7,898 nucleotides of DNA from assembly GCA_947374105.1 (NCBI GenBank), contig CANCAO010000060.1, positions 1-7,898 on the forward strand. Direction: 5' to 3'. A program made the translations under genes and the position numbers. Under the pieces are notes generated by a model that was not told where the DNA came from, searched no databases, and saw only the letters and a program-made list of their open reading frames with translations. Below are positions 1 through 5,449 of the stretch, in pieces; position 1 is the stretch's first letter; every line of letters begins with the position of its first letter. The DNA comes from Comamonadaceae bacterium (GTDB lineage Bacteria > Pseudomonadota > Gammaproteobacteria > Burkholderiales > Burkholderiaceae_C).

Positions 1-237
1 CTTGGTCGGAATGATTTTGATGCCGTATTTTTCGTCCAGACCCAGCACCGAAGCCATCACCACGCTGGCGCAGTCGGTCAGTGGAATGAAGCCGATTTTT
101 ACTTCTTTCTTTTCTGGGGCATCGGAGCCAGCGGCATAAACGGCAGCTCTCAAGGCTGGGTTGATGGCTATAGCACCCACAGCGGCAGTTTGCAGGACAG
201 CGCGGCGGCTGAGTTTTGTTTTCAGAAGATCGGTCAT
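1..237 (-). CDS. nrtA: Nitrate ABC transporter substrate-binding protein, N-terminal part (runs off left edge)
   Basis: Only the first 79 codons lie in the window. The protein is expected to bind nitrate in the periplasm and pass it to an NrtBC-type ABC importer for assimilation. Residues 10-16 read SRRAVLQ, a twin-arginine motif, followed by a hydrophobic stretch (about 17-35) and a plausible signal-peptidase site after VYA at 33-35. The mature part begins with KIGFIPLTDCASVVMAS (47-63), typical of the NrtA/CmpA family. The start is supported by AGGAG on the minus strand at 244-248, about 6 bases ahead of the ATG. The Tat signal argues against this being NasS, the cytoplasmic nitrate sensor that shares the same fold. 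nasT lies upstream in the same direction, and the gap carries a sigma-54 promoter and an ANTAR antiterminator. The substrate could be nitrite or cyanate instead, but the NasT/ANTAR context favours nitrate. Confidence 0.88.
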   Translation of the reverse strand, partial: MTDLLKTKLSRRAVLQTAAVGAIAINPALRAAVYAAGSDAPEKKEVKIGFIPLTDCASVVMASVLGLDEKYGIKIIPTK

Positions 238-268
238 ATCAACTCCTTTGACGTTTTGAAAAATCAAT

Positions 269-329
269 AAAAAAAGCGTCCACACGGGGTTTGCTTGCAT
301 CGGGTGACGCTACAAATCCGTGGGGACGC
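269..329 (-). terminator. Conditional intrinsic terminator in the nrtA leader
   Basis: On the minus-strand transcript the arm GCGTCCCCACGG (329-318), extended by TTTG (316-313), pairs with CAAA (293-290) and CCGTGTGGACGC (287-276). There is one internal mismatch and a small bulge, and the loop is about 19 bases. It is followed directly by seven U (275-269), giving a textbook rho-independent terminator about 30 bases before the nrtA start codon. The 5' arm uses the 3' strand and part of the loop of the second ANTAR hairpin (324-337), so the two cannot form together. That overlap is the known arrangement for ANTAR-controlled antitermination. Confidence 0.85.
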
Positions 330-375
330 CTTTGTCCTGTTTGGGCTCTTCTCTTCGCCGTTGAAGGGATGAGCC
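324..375 (-). promoter_or_regulatory. ANTAR-type dual-hairpin antiterminator RNA (NasT target)
   Basis: The minus-strand transcript folds into two neighbouring hairpins with hexaloops. P1 (375-344) has a stem of GGCUC/GAGCC, UC/GA and CUUC/GAAG separated by two single mismatches, with loop AACGGC (362-357). P2 (337-324) has stem GGAC/GUCC and loop AAAGGC (333-328). A six-base linker, CAAACA, lies between them. Both loops carry A at position 1 and G at position 4, the hallmark of RNAs recognised by ANTAR proteins. P2 overlaps the 5' arm of the downstream terminator. By the established model, NasT binding stabilises P1/P2, blocks the terminator and allows nrtA to be transcribed. The hairpins are read directly from the bases; NasT binding is inferred from the neighbouring gene. 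Confidence 0.85.
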
Positions 376-406
376 TATTGACCTTCTTTGGCCTTGTTAA
401 CTCTTA

Positions 407-422
407 TGCAAGCAGCGTGCCA
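407..422 (-). promoter_or_regulatory. Sigma-54 (-24/-12) promoter for nrtA
   Basis: On the minus strand the sequence is TGGCACGCTGCTTGCA. It matches the RpoN consensus TGGCACG-N4-TTGCA throughout, with exactly 10 bases between the GG and GC dinucleotides. The predicted start of transcription is near 396-398, giving a leader of about 160 nt that contains the ANTAR hairpins and the terminator. Sigma-54 promoters need an enhancer-binding activator, and an NtrC-like site lies upstream at 528-542. Confidence 0.85.
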
Positions 423-451
423 AAAAATTTATAAGCCTATTCACTATGAAA

Positions 452-505
452 TTAGTAGCTTGCTACGCTTATAAATAAAGCTCTCCAGGCTAATGGAGCT
501 ATAAG
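452..505. repeat. Intergenic repeat-like element between enhancer and promoter
   Basis: This AT-rich stretch is a chain of small dyads: GTAGC/GCTAC (456-460 and 463-467), CTTATA/TATAAG (469-474 and 500-505), and AGCTC..CCA/TGGAGCT (479-487 and 494-500). The layout resembles a dispersed intergenic repeat that I recall from Comamonadaceae genomes, in which a GCTxxTAGCGCTTAT-like core is followed by AAGCGCTxxAGGC. The match is from memory and this copy is imperfect. The inner hairpin may also act as a terminator for nasT. Confidence 0.35.
471..500 (-). terminator. Possible nasT terminator
   Basis: Downstream of nasT the minus-strand RNA can fold AGC-UCCA (500-494), loop UUAGCC, UGGA-GA-GCU (487-479). 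This is a 7-bp stem with a two-base bulge, followed by UUUAUUUAU. The stem is modest and the tail is interrupted by A, so termination is probably partial. The same bases belong to the repeat-like element at 452-505. Confidence 0.35.
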
Positions 506-527
506 AACTGGCCATCGAACCCGTTTG

Positions 528-542
528 GCACCAGTTTTGTGC
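528..542 (-). promoter_or_regulatory. NtrC-type enhancer site
   Basis: The minus-strand sequence GCACAAAACTGGTGC fits the NtrC dyad GCAC-N7-GTGC; the classic glnA site is GCACTATATTGGTGC. Its centre is about 138 bp upstream of the predicted sigma-54 start, a normal enhancer distance. A further half-site, GCACC, lies at 546-550. It begins only about a dozen bases after the nasT stop codon. Binding by NtrC is inferred from the motif. Confidence 0.7.
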
Positions 543-554
543 AATGCACCAATT

Positions 555-1202
555 TCAGCTAAGCAGGTCAGCTACATCGAGCATGCGCTGTGCCACCTCG
601 ACCACTTTGAGGCCCTTGTCCATAGCGGTCTTTCGCAGCTTGGCGTAGGCAGCTTGTTCGCTCAAGGCCTGGCGCTGCATAAGCAGGCCCTTGGCCCGGT
701 CGATCACCTTGCGGTCTTGCAGCTCGGTGCTGAGTTCGCTGAGTTCTGTTTTAGTGTCGGCCAGTTCCTGGCGCAGCGCTTGCTCGTGTTGGAAGCGGGC
801 CATGGCCACATCCAGAATCGGACGAATGCGGTCGGTGGACAGACCGGCCACGATATAGGCGGTCACGCCTGCAGCCACTGCAGCCTTGACGTTCGAGGTG
901 TCGCTGTCATTGGTGAACATCACAATCGGACGGCGTGCGTCGCGGGTGGCGCTGACGACATGCTCCAGTGCATCGCGGGCCTCGCTTTCGGCGTCCACAA
1001 TGACCATGTCGGGCTGGAGCTGGTTCAAGCGTTCAGTCAGAAAGACGTCGGCAGGCAGCACCGCTATCAGATTGAAGCCGTTCTCTAGCAGGCCGATGCG
1101 CAGGCTACGTGAGCGCTCGGCCTGTCTCAGGCTGTGTTCGTCGTTCCGGTCAGTCAAGGCCAAATCAGGGGCAATAACCACGATACGTAAAGCTTTGTCC
1201 AT
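555..1202 (-). CDS. nasT: NasT-like ANTAR antiterminator, nitrate-responsive regulator
   Basis: The 215-residue length is slightly above the usual NasT size of about 190-200. Residues 1-125 form a response-regulator-like receiver: strand RIVVIAP (6-12), Asp70 in VIVDAES at the phosphoacceptor position, and Thr97 in IVMFTND. The lysine normally found near the end of the receiver is missing (AYIVAGL, 115-121), so this is probably a pseudo-receiver that is not phosphorylated. A coiled-coil-like helix (about 135-160) leads into the ANTAR domain (about 155-211) with the signature IDRAKGLLM (167-175). ANTAR proteins bind paired hairpins in nascent RNA and prevent termination; a perfect target lies just downstream in the nrtA leader. 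NasT is normally held inactive by the nitrate sensor NasS, but no nasS is adjacent here. The ATG has no clear Shine-Dalgarno sequence. The gene is divergent from tsaD. Confidence 0.88.
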   Translation of the reverse strand: MDKALRIVVIAPDLALTDRNDEHSLRQAERSRSLRIGLLENGFNLIAVLPADVFLTERLNQLQPDMVIVDAESEARDALEHVVSATRDARRPIVMFTNDSDTSNVKAAVAAGVTAYIVAGLSTDRIRPILDVAMARFQHEQALRQELADTKTELSELSTELQDRKVIDRAKGLLMQRQALSEQAAYAKLRKTAMDKGLKVVEVAQRMLDVADLLS

Positions 1203-1282
1203 GTGGTAGCGATTGCAAAAATCGAGCCAACTTTTCAGGGATTGAATGAGGCCTAGGCGGGATTCATCTAAACTAACAAAAT
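1203..1282. other. Divergent intergenic region nasT / tsaD
   Basis: This 80-bp gap must hold the promoters of both nasT and tsaD, but I cannot assign a convincing -35/-10 pair on either strand. Neither start codon has a good Shine-Dalgarno sequence. A small inverted repeat, CGATT-GCAAA-AATCG (1210-1224), sits 7 bases ahead of the nasT start codon and could form a hairpin in its 5' leader. Confidence 0.4.
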
Positions 1283-2359
1283 ATGTTGAAAAATTTGTTG
1301 GTGTTGGGTATTGAGTCGTCCTGCGATGAGACTGGCGTTGCCTTGGTTCAAGTGCCAGTGGACAGCTGCGAGAAGCCCAAACTACTGGCCGACGCGCTGT
1401 ACAGCCAAATCGAGATGCACCAAGCCTATGGCGGCGTGGTGCCTGAGCTGGCCAGCCGCGACCATATCCGCCGCGTGCTGCCCTTGGCTCGCAAAGTGTT
1501 GGCCGACTCGGGGCGGGCGCTAAGCGAGGTGGACGTGGTGGCCTTCACCCGAGGCCCTGGTCTGGCCGGTGCGCTGCTGGTGGGGGCGGGCGTGGCTTGC
1601 GCTCTGGGCGCAGCTCTGAGCAAACCGGTGCTGGGCGTGCACCATTTAGAGGGGCATTTGTTGTCCCCGTTTTTAAGTGCCGACCCACCGCAATTTCCCT
1701 TCGTGGCGCTGCTGGTGTCGGGTGGCCACACCCAGCTGATGCGGGTGGAAGGCGTGGGGCGTTACGAGATTTTGGGGGAGACGATTGACGACGCGGCGGG
1801 CGAGGCGTTTGACAAGTCGGCCAAGCTCTTGGGGATTGATTACCCCGGCGGCGCGGCGCTGTCCAAGCTGGCGGAGCAGGGCGATGGAGCGGCCTTCAAA
1901 CTGCCGCGCCCGCTGCTGCACAGCGGCAATCTGGACTTCTCTTTTGCCGGTCTGAAGACGGCAGTTTTGACACAGGTCAAAAAAGTAGCGCTCACGCAGA
2001 CGGTGCCGGTCGAAGATTGGCCTGCTCAGCTGCGGGCTGACTTGGCCGCGTCCACGCAAGCGGCCATCGTGGAGGTGCTGGTGAAAAAGTCCCTCACCGC
2101 GCTCAAGCTTACCGGCCTTAAGCGCATGGTGGTGGCCGGAGGCGTGGGGGCCAACCAGCTTTTGCGCCAGCAGCTCAACACGCTGTGCGCGCAGCAGGGC
2201 GTGCGCGTCCACTACCCAGAGCTGCATTTGTGCACTGACAACGGTGCCATGATCGCCATGGCGGCTGCCATGCGGCTACAGGCGGGCGTGCAGCAGGCCA
2301 ACCTGGACTACAGCTTTGAAGTCAAGCCGCGGTGGCCGCTGGATACTTTGATGGTCTAG
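1283..2359 (+). CDS. tsaD: tRNA N6-adenosine threonylcarbamoyltransferase TsaD
   Basis: TsaD moves the threonylcarbamoyl group from threonylcarbamoyl-AMP to A37 of tRNAs that read ANN codons (t6A), together with TsaB and TsaE in the cytoplasm. At 358 residues it is close to the family's usual 335-350. It begins with the ASKHA-fold signature GIESSCDET (9-17). The metal-binding pair His121 and His125 lies in HHLEGH, and Asp319 in CTDNGAMIA supplies the third ligand. Other conserved blocks are VSGGHTQL (145-152), [14 protein letters not shown] (165-178), FSFAGLKTA (219-227) and [12 protein letters not shown] (284-295). All key residues are present, so the gene looks intact. It is divergent from nasT and followed 46 bp later by a partial glycosylase gene on the same strand. 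The region before ATG 1283 lacks a strong ribosome binding site, so the exact start is slightly uncertain; a shorter TTG start would still retain the GIESS motif. Confidence 0.97.
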   Translation: MLKNLLVLGIESSCDETGVALVQVPVDSCEKPKLLADALYSQIEMHQAYGGVVPELASRDHIRRVLPLARKVLADSGRALSEVDVVAFTRGPGLAGALLVGAGVACALGAALSKPVLGVHHLEGHLLSPFLSADPPQFPFVALLVSGGHTQLMRVEGVGRYEILGETIDDAAGEAFDKSAKLLGIDYPGGAALSKLAEQGDGAAFKLPRPLLHSGNLDFSFAGLKTAVLTQVKKVALTQTVPVEDWPAQLRADLAASTQAAIVEVLVKKSLTALKLTGLKRMVVAGGVGANQLLRQQLNTLCAQQGVRVHYPELHLCTDNGAMIAMAAAMRLQAGVQQANLDYSFEVKPRWPLDTLMV

Positions 2360-2405
2360 GCCTTTCAAGCGGTTCAATCGCGGGTCTGAAGCAGAAGTAA
2401 AGAAT

Positions 2406-2909
2406 TTGTACCAACGTCATGGCCTATCAAAAGACATTGCCAAAGCCATGAGTCAAGCGCCAGGTCGCAAAGTGCACGAGAGCGGTGTGCCCTTTGACGA
2501 TGCCAGCGGCAAACGCCTGCGCGAGTGGATGGGCGTGAGCGCAGAGACGTTTTATGACGCCAGCCAGGTGGCGATTCTGCCCATGGGCTTTTGCTACCCC
2601 GGCACCGGCAAGTCCGGCGACCTGCCGCCACGCAAGGAGTGCGCGCCGCAGTGGCGTGCACTCTTGATGGCAGCCATGCTCAACATCCAACTCACGCTAG
2701 TTATTGGCCAGTACGCGCTGGCTTGGCACATGCCAGAGCAAGCCAGCGACTCACTGACCGACACGGTCAAGAACTGGCATGCGCATTGGCCCGCGATCCT
2801 GCCCCTACCTCACCCCAGCCCGCGTAACAACATTTGGCTCAAGGCCAACCCTTGGTTTGTTCAGGAGGTGGTGCCTGCACTCCAGGCGCGTGTGCGGGCT
2901 GTGTTGTAG
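2406..2909 (+). CDS. Uracil-DNA glycosylase superfamily protein, N-terminally shortened (possibly a decayed gene)
   Basis: The 167 codons from a TTG at 2406 match the UDG superfamily (mismatch-type, Mug/TDG-like fold), whose members remove uracil or damaged bases from DNA. Visible blocks: motif A SQAPGRKVHESG (16-27), VAILPMGFCYPGTG (55-68), GDLPPRKECAPQW (71-83), the hydrophobic strand LTLVIGQYA (96-104), and the C-terminal motif LPHPSPRNNIWLKANPWF (134-151). In relatives an extra 30-50 residues, including the first beta strand of the fold, come before motif A. Here the preceding residues (MYQRHGLSKDIAKAM) do not look like that strand, and the other two frames upstream hold nothing recognisable. 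No good ribosome binding site is seen for TTG 2406 or for ATG 2448, and the frame is open back to 2352. I infer a 5' deletion or replacement. The protein may be inactive, or the start may have been newly recruited. Confidence 0.72.
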   Translation: MYQRHGLSKDIAKAMSQAPGRKVHESGVPFDDASGKRLREWMGVSAETFYDASQVAILPMGFCYPGTGKSGDLPPRKECAPQWRALLMAAMLNIQLTLVIGQYALAWHMPEQASDSLTDTVKNWHAHWPAILPLPHPSPRNNIWLKANPWFVQEVVPALQARVRAVL

Positions 2910-2976
2910 GGTCGGCTTGCCGCATGGTTTCTAGGGCTACAGATTGAGGCCCAGTGCTAGCGCCATCCAAAGTGCC

Positions 2977-3903
2977 TCAAGTACTTTCGCTTTGTAGTGC
3001 CTTGGACAGATGGTCGCCAAAGGCCTTCACCTTGGCGGAATGACGCCGCTGCGCCGGGCTTACCAAATGCACGGGCATGTCGGGTGCGGGCCAGTCGGGC
3101 AGCAAGATTTGCAGCTCGCCACTGGCCAACTCGGCATCGAACAACCAGGTGGGTGAATAACCAATGCCCAAATGGGCCAACACGCTGGCGCGCATGATCT
3201 CGCTGCTGTTGCTCTGCAAATTGCCCTGCACCCGCACCACCTGCGTGCTGCCTACAGGCTCGCTGGCCCCCGGTCCAGCCGCAAAAGACCAGGCGTTACG
3301 CGCGGCCAGCTCGGTATAGACGATGCAGTTGTGCGCCTCCAGGTCTTTGGGTTCACGCGGGGGCTTGAGGCCTTTGGGAAGATTGCGCAAGTAGCTGCGG
3401 GTCGCCACCAACGCGCGCCGCGTTGTGCCGACTCGCCGTGCCAGCAAAGCGCTGTCGGCCAGCTCGCCAATGCGCACGGCAACATCGATGCCTTCTTCTA
3501 CGAGGTCGATGAATCCGTCGTTCAAACGCAGATCCACTTTGACGCCCGGATGCGCGGCCAAAAAACTCTGCACCACGGGCAGCAGCTTCAAGCGCCCATA
3601 GCCCACAGAAGCGGCCACGCGCAGCCAGCCGCTGAGTTCTTGCTCACCGCGCTTGAGTGTGGCCTCAGCCTCGGCAATTTCAGCCACCAAGCGCTGCGCT
3701 TGCGCGAAGTAGCGCTCGCCTTCTTCGGTCAATGCCAGGGATCGGGTGTTGCGATTGAGCAGCTTGGCTCCCAGTACCTGTTCGAGCGCGGCGACCTGTT
3801 TGCTGATGGAGCTGGGCATCGCGTTGGTTTCGCGCGCCACTGCAGAAAAGCTGCCGCGCTCCACAACACGCACAAAGGTTTGCATGGCTTGCAGTCGATC
3901 CAT
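2977..3903 (-). CDS. LysR-family transcriptional regulator
   Basis: The 308-residue length is typical for LysR. The N-terminal winged helix-turn-helix (about 1-60) includes GSFSAVARETNAMPSSISKQ (17-36), followed by LEQVLGAKLLNRNTRSLALTEEG. A linker helix leads to a periplasmic-binding-protein-like effector domain (about 92-300) with LRVAASVGYGR and DVAVRIGEL. The style is that of the CrgA/DsdC/YafC-type subgroup common in betaproteobacteria. Only one cysteine (Cys193) is visible, so an OxyR-like disulfide switch is unlikely. The start is supported by AAGGAG at 3912-3917 on the minus strand. It is divergent from the SDR gene with a 171-bp gap, the usual layout for a LysR that controls the neighbouring operon and itself. 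The effector cannot be told from the sequence. No clear terminator separates it from the converging glycosylase gene. Confidence 0.93.
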   Translation of the reverse strand: MDRLQAMQTFVRVVERGSFSAVARETNAMPSSISKQVAALEQVLGAKLLNRNTRSLALTEEGERYFAQAQRLVAEIAEAEATLKRGEQELSGWLRVAASVGYGRLKLLPVVQSFLAAHPGVKVDLRLNDGFIDLVEEGIDVAVRIGELADSALLARRVGTTRRALVATRSYLRNLPKGLKPPREPKDLEAHNCIVYTELAARNAWSFAAGPGASEPVGSTQVVRVQGNLQSNSSEIMRASVLAHLGIGYSPTWLFDAELASGELQILLPDWPAPDMPVHLVSPAQRRHSAKVKAFGDHLSKALQSEST

Positions 3904-3935
3904 TTCAGCTTCTCCTTGTTTGCCAAGTTTGAAAA

Positions 3936-3961
3936 ATTACTTATTCCTAACTGGAACTAAT
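3936..3961. promoter_or_regulatory. Candidate LysR operator in the divergent promoter region
   Basis: An imperfect dyad reads ATTA (3936-3939), TTCC (3944-3947), five bases, GGAA (3953-3956), TAAT (3958-3961). The inner TTCC-N5-GGAA contains a T-N11-A pattern (3944 to 3956) of the kind LysR proteins bind. On the minus strand a TTGACC (-35-like) lies at 3964-3969, so the dyad would overlap the regulator's own promoter, although no good -10 can be named. Such patterns arise often by chance in AT-rich gaps. Confidence 0.3.
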
Positions 3962-4074
3962 GTAGGTCAAAAAATCAGTCTATCGCAAATTAATGGAACA
4001 GATCACAGTTCACTCATTGGCAGAGAAAAGCCGCTCTGCCGAGATGTTCAACCCAACTTACCAAGGAAACTGTG

Positions 4075-4827
4075 ATGACAAACCCTCCCGTCGCTCTCGT
4101 TACCGGTGCGCTCACCGGCATTGGCCGCGCAACCGCTGTGGCGTTTGCAAAACTCGGCCACAGCCTGGTCGTCTCGGGCCGCCACGACGAAGCGGGTACT
4201 AGCTTGGCCGCAGAGTTACGCGCTATGGGTGTTCAAGCCGAGTTTGTACGCGCTGACGTGCGCCACGAAGCCGATGTGCGCAACCTGATCGACAAAACCG
4301 TCGAGCGCTTTGGTCGCCTGGACATTGCCGTCAACAACGCGGGCACCGAGGGCCAACTCGGTGCCATCACCGACCAAAGCGCGGACAACTACAGCGCCAC
4401 TTTTGACACCAATGTGCTGGGCACGCTGCTCTCGCTCAAGCACGAGATGCGCGTCATGTTCAAACAGGGCTCGGGCGCGATTGTGAATTTGTCCTCCATT
4501 GCAGGCCAAGTGGGCATGGCGGGCGCTTCGGTCTATGTGGCCAGCAAGCATGCCGTAGAAGGCCTGACCAAGAGCGCCGCGCTCGAAGGTGCTGCCGCTG
4601 GTGTGCGCGTGAACGCTGTGGCCCCCGGCCCGGTAGCAACCGACATGCTCACCCGCTTTACGGGTGGCAATGAAGAAGCCAAAGCAGGTTTTCTTGCCAG
4701 CCTGCCCGCCAAGCGCGCAGCCCTGCCGGAAGAAATCGCCCAAACGATTGTGTTTTTGGCAGGTGATTCGGCCCGCTACCTCACGGGCCAGAGCGTGGCC
4801 GTAGACGGTGGCTACACCGCGCAGTAA
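4075..4827 (+). CDS. Short-chain dehydrogenase/reductase (SDR), glucose-1-dehydrogenase/FabG-like
   Basis: The 250-residue length is typical of classical SDRs, soluble NAD(P)H-dependent oxidoreductases. The Rossmann cofactor motif is TGALTGIGR (10-18) and NNAG is at 87-90. The catalytic set is complete: Asn113, Ser141 in NLSS, Tyr154 and Lys158 in YVASK. PGPVATDM follows at 184-191, and the C-terminal YLTGQSVAVDGGY (235-247) is the usual ending. Arg36, right after the second strand (SGRHDE), suggests NADPH preference, which is an inference. The start could be GTG 4072 or ATG 4075; I choose ATG because AAGGA at 4063-4067 is then 7 bases away, against 4 for GTG. It is the first gene of a four-gene set divergent from LysR. 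The substrate cannot be determined; a carbonyl or quinone compound would fit the redox neighbours. Confidence 0.92.
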   Translation: MTNPPVALVTGALTGIGRATAVAFAKLGHSLVVSGRHDEAGTSLAAELRAMGVQAEFVRADVRHEADVRNLIDKTVERFGRLDIAVNNAGTEGQLGAITDQSADNYSATFDTNVLGTLLSLKHEMRVMFKQGSGAIVNLSSIAGQVGMAGASVYVASKHAVEGLTKSAALEGAAAGVRVNAVAPGPVATDMLTRFTGGNEEAKAGFLASLPAKRAALPEEIAQTIVFLAGDSARYLTGQSVAVDGGYTAQ

Positions 4828-4890
4828 TTCAGTCCATTTTTTTCTCTAACACTCCCTTCATTTCTCTTCCCATTTTTTAAGGAAATCATC

Positions 4891-5427
4891 ATGACCATCA
4901 TCAATGTCCCCACCCGCGAGCAAGTCAGCCCCGCCAACCAAGCCATTTTTGACAATCTTAAAAAAGGCATTGGCATGGTGCCCAATTTGTACGCTACCTT
5001 TGCCTTGTCTGAAACCGCGCTAGGCAACTACCTAGCCCTGCAAAACGCCAAGAACTCTATTGCAGGCAAAGCCCGCGAAGTGGTGAACTTGGTGGTGAGC
5101 CAGGTCAACGGCTGTGAGTATTGCTTGGCGGCCCACAGCATGATGGGCAAGATGGCGGGCTTTACGCCGGAGCAGATCATCGAGATCCGCCTTGGTGGTG
5201 CTAGCTTTGACGCCAAGCTCGATATCTTGGCCAAGTTCGTCAAGAGCGTTGTGGTCGAGCGCGGCCATATCGAGCCCGCAATGCTGCAAGCCTTCTTTGC
5301 AGCGGGCTGGACGCAAGAAAACCTGGTCGATACGCTCATGACCATTGGGGACAAAACCATCAGTAACTACCTGCACTCCACCACGAAAATTCCGGTGGAC
5401 TTCCCCGCAGCACCTGCTTTGGTCTAG
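4891..5427 (+). CDS. AhpD/carboxymuconolactone decarboxylase-like CxxC protein
   Basis: This 178-residue protein has the alpha-helical AhpD-like fold. The core motif is Glu63 (REVVNLVVS), Cys75 and Cys78 (NGCEYC), and His82. The spacing Glu +12 Cys +3 Cys +4 His is the same as in Mycobacterium tuberculosis AhpD (E118, C130, C133, H137). The histidine that AhpD has between the cysteines is Tyr77 here. Members reduce peroxides or recycle an oxidised partner through the cysteine pair, so a thiol peroxidase/reductase role is more likely than ring-lactone decarboxylation. The C-terminal part (SNYLHSTTKIPVDFP, 158-172) matches the 'carboxymuconolactone decarboxylase family' proteins often found beside SDR or LysR genes. 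AAGGA at 4879-4883, 7 bases before ATG, supports the start. It follows the SDR by 63 bp and precedes the permease by 22 bp. The true substrate is unknown. Confidence 0.88.
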   Translation: MTIINVPTREQVSPANQAIFDNLKKGIGMVPNLYATFALSETALGNYLALQNAKNSIAGKAREVVNLVVSQVNGCEYCLAAHSMMGKMAGFTPEQIIEIRLGGASFDAKLDILAKFVKSVVVERGHIEPAMLQAFFAAGWTQENLVDTLMTIGDKTISNYLHSTTKIPVDFPAAPALV

Positions 5428-5449
5428 ACCCGCCCCAAGGAGCGTCACC

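Noticed and set aside
1..237. The left-edge gene as nasS rather than nrtA
   Set aside because: A clear twin-arginine signal peptide means export, whereas NasS is cytoplasmic.
421..510. IHF site between the enhancer and the sigma-54 promoter
   Set aside because: The stretch is AT-rich, but I could not find an acceptable WATCAA-N4-TTR match on either strand.
525..1088. Plus-strand open frame of 187 codons opposite nasT
   Set aside because: It is the antisense shadow of nasT, has no family resemblance, and the minus-strand product is a clear ANTAR protein.
2910..2976. Terminator between the converging glycosylase and LysR genes
   Set aside because: The best stem is GGGC/GCCC with four pairs and no U tract, too weak to support.
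3172..3960. Plus-strand open frame of 262 codons opposite the LysR gene
   Set aside because: Its length comes from the GC-rich codon pattern of the LysR gene on the other strand; the translation has low-complexity, His/Gln-rich content and no domain.
4072..4074. GTG start for the SDR
   Set aside because: Only 4 bases separate it from AAGGA; the adjacent ATG at 4075 is better spaced, although the difference is one residue.
5345..5449. TTG-initiated N-terminal extension of the EamA gene
   Set aside because: It would overlap the AhpD-like gene by more than 80 bases, while ATG 5450 has an AAGGAG at ideal spacing.
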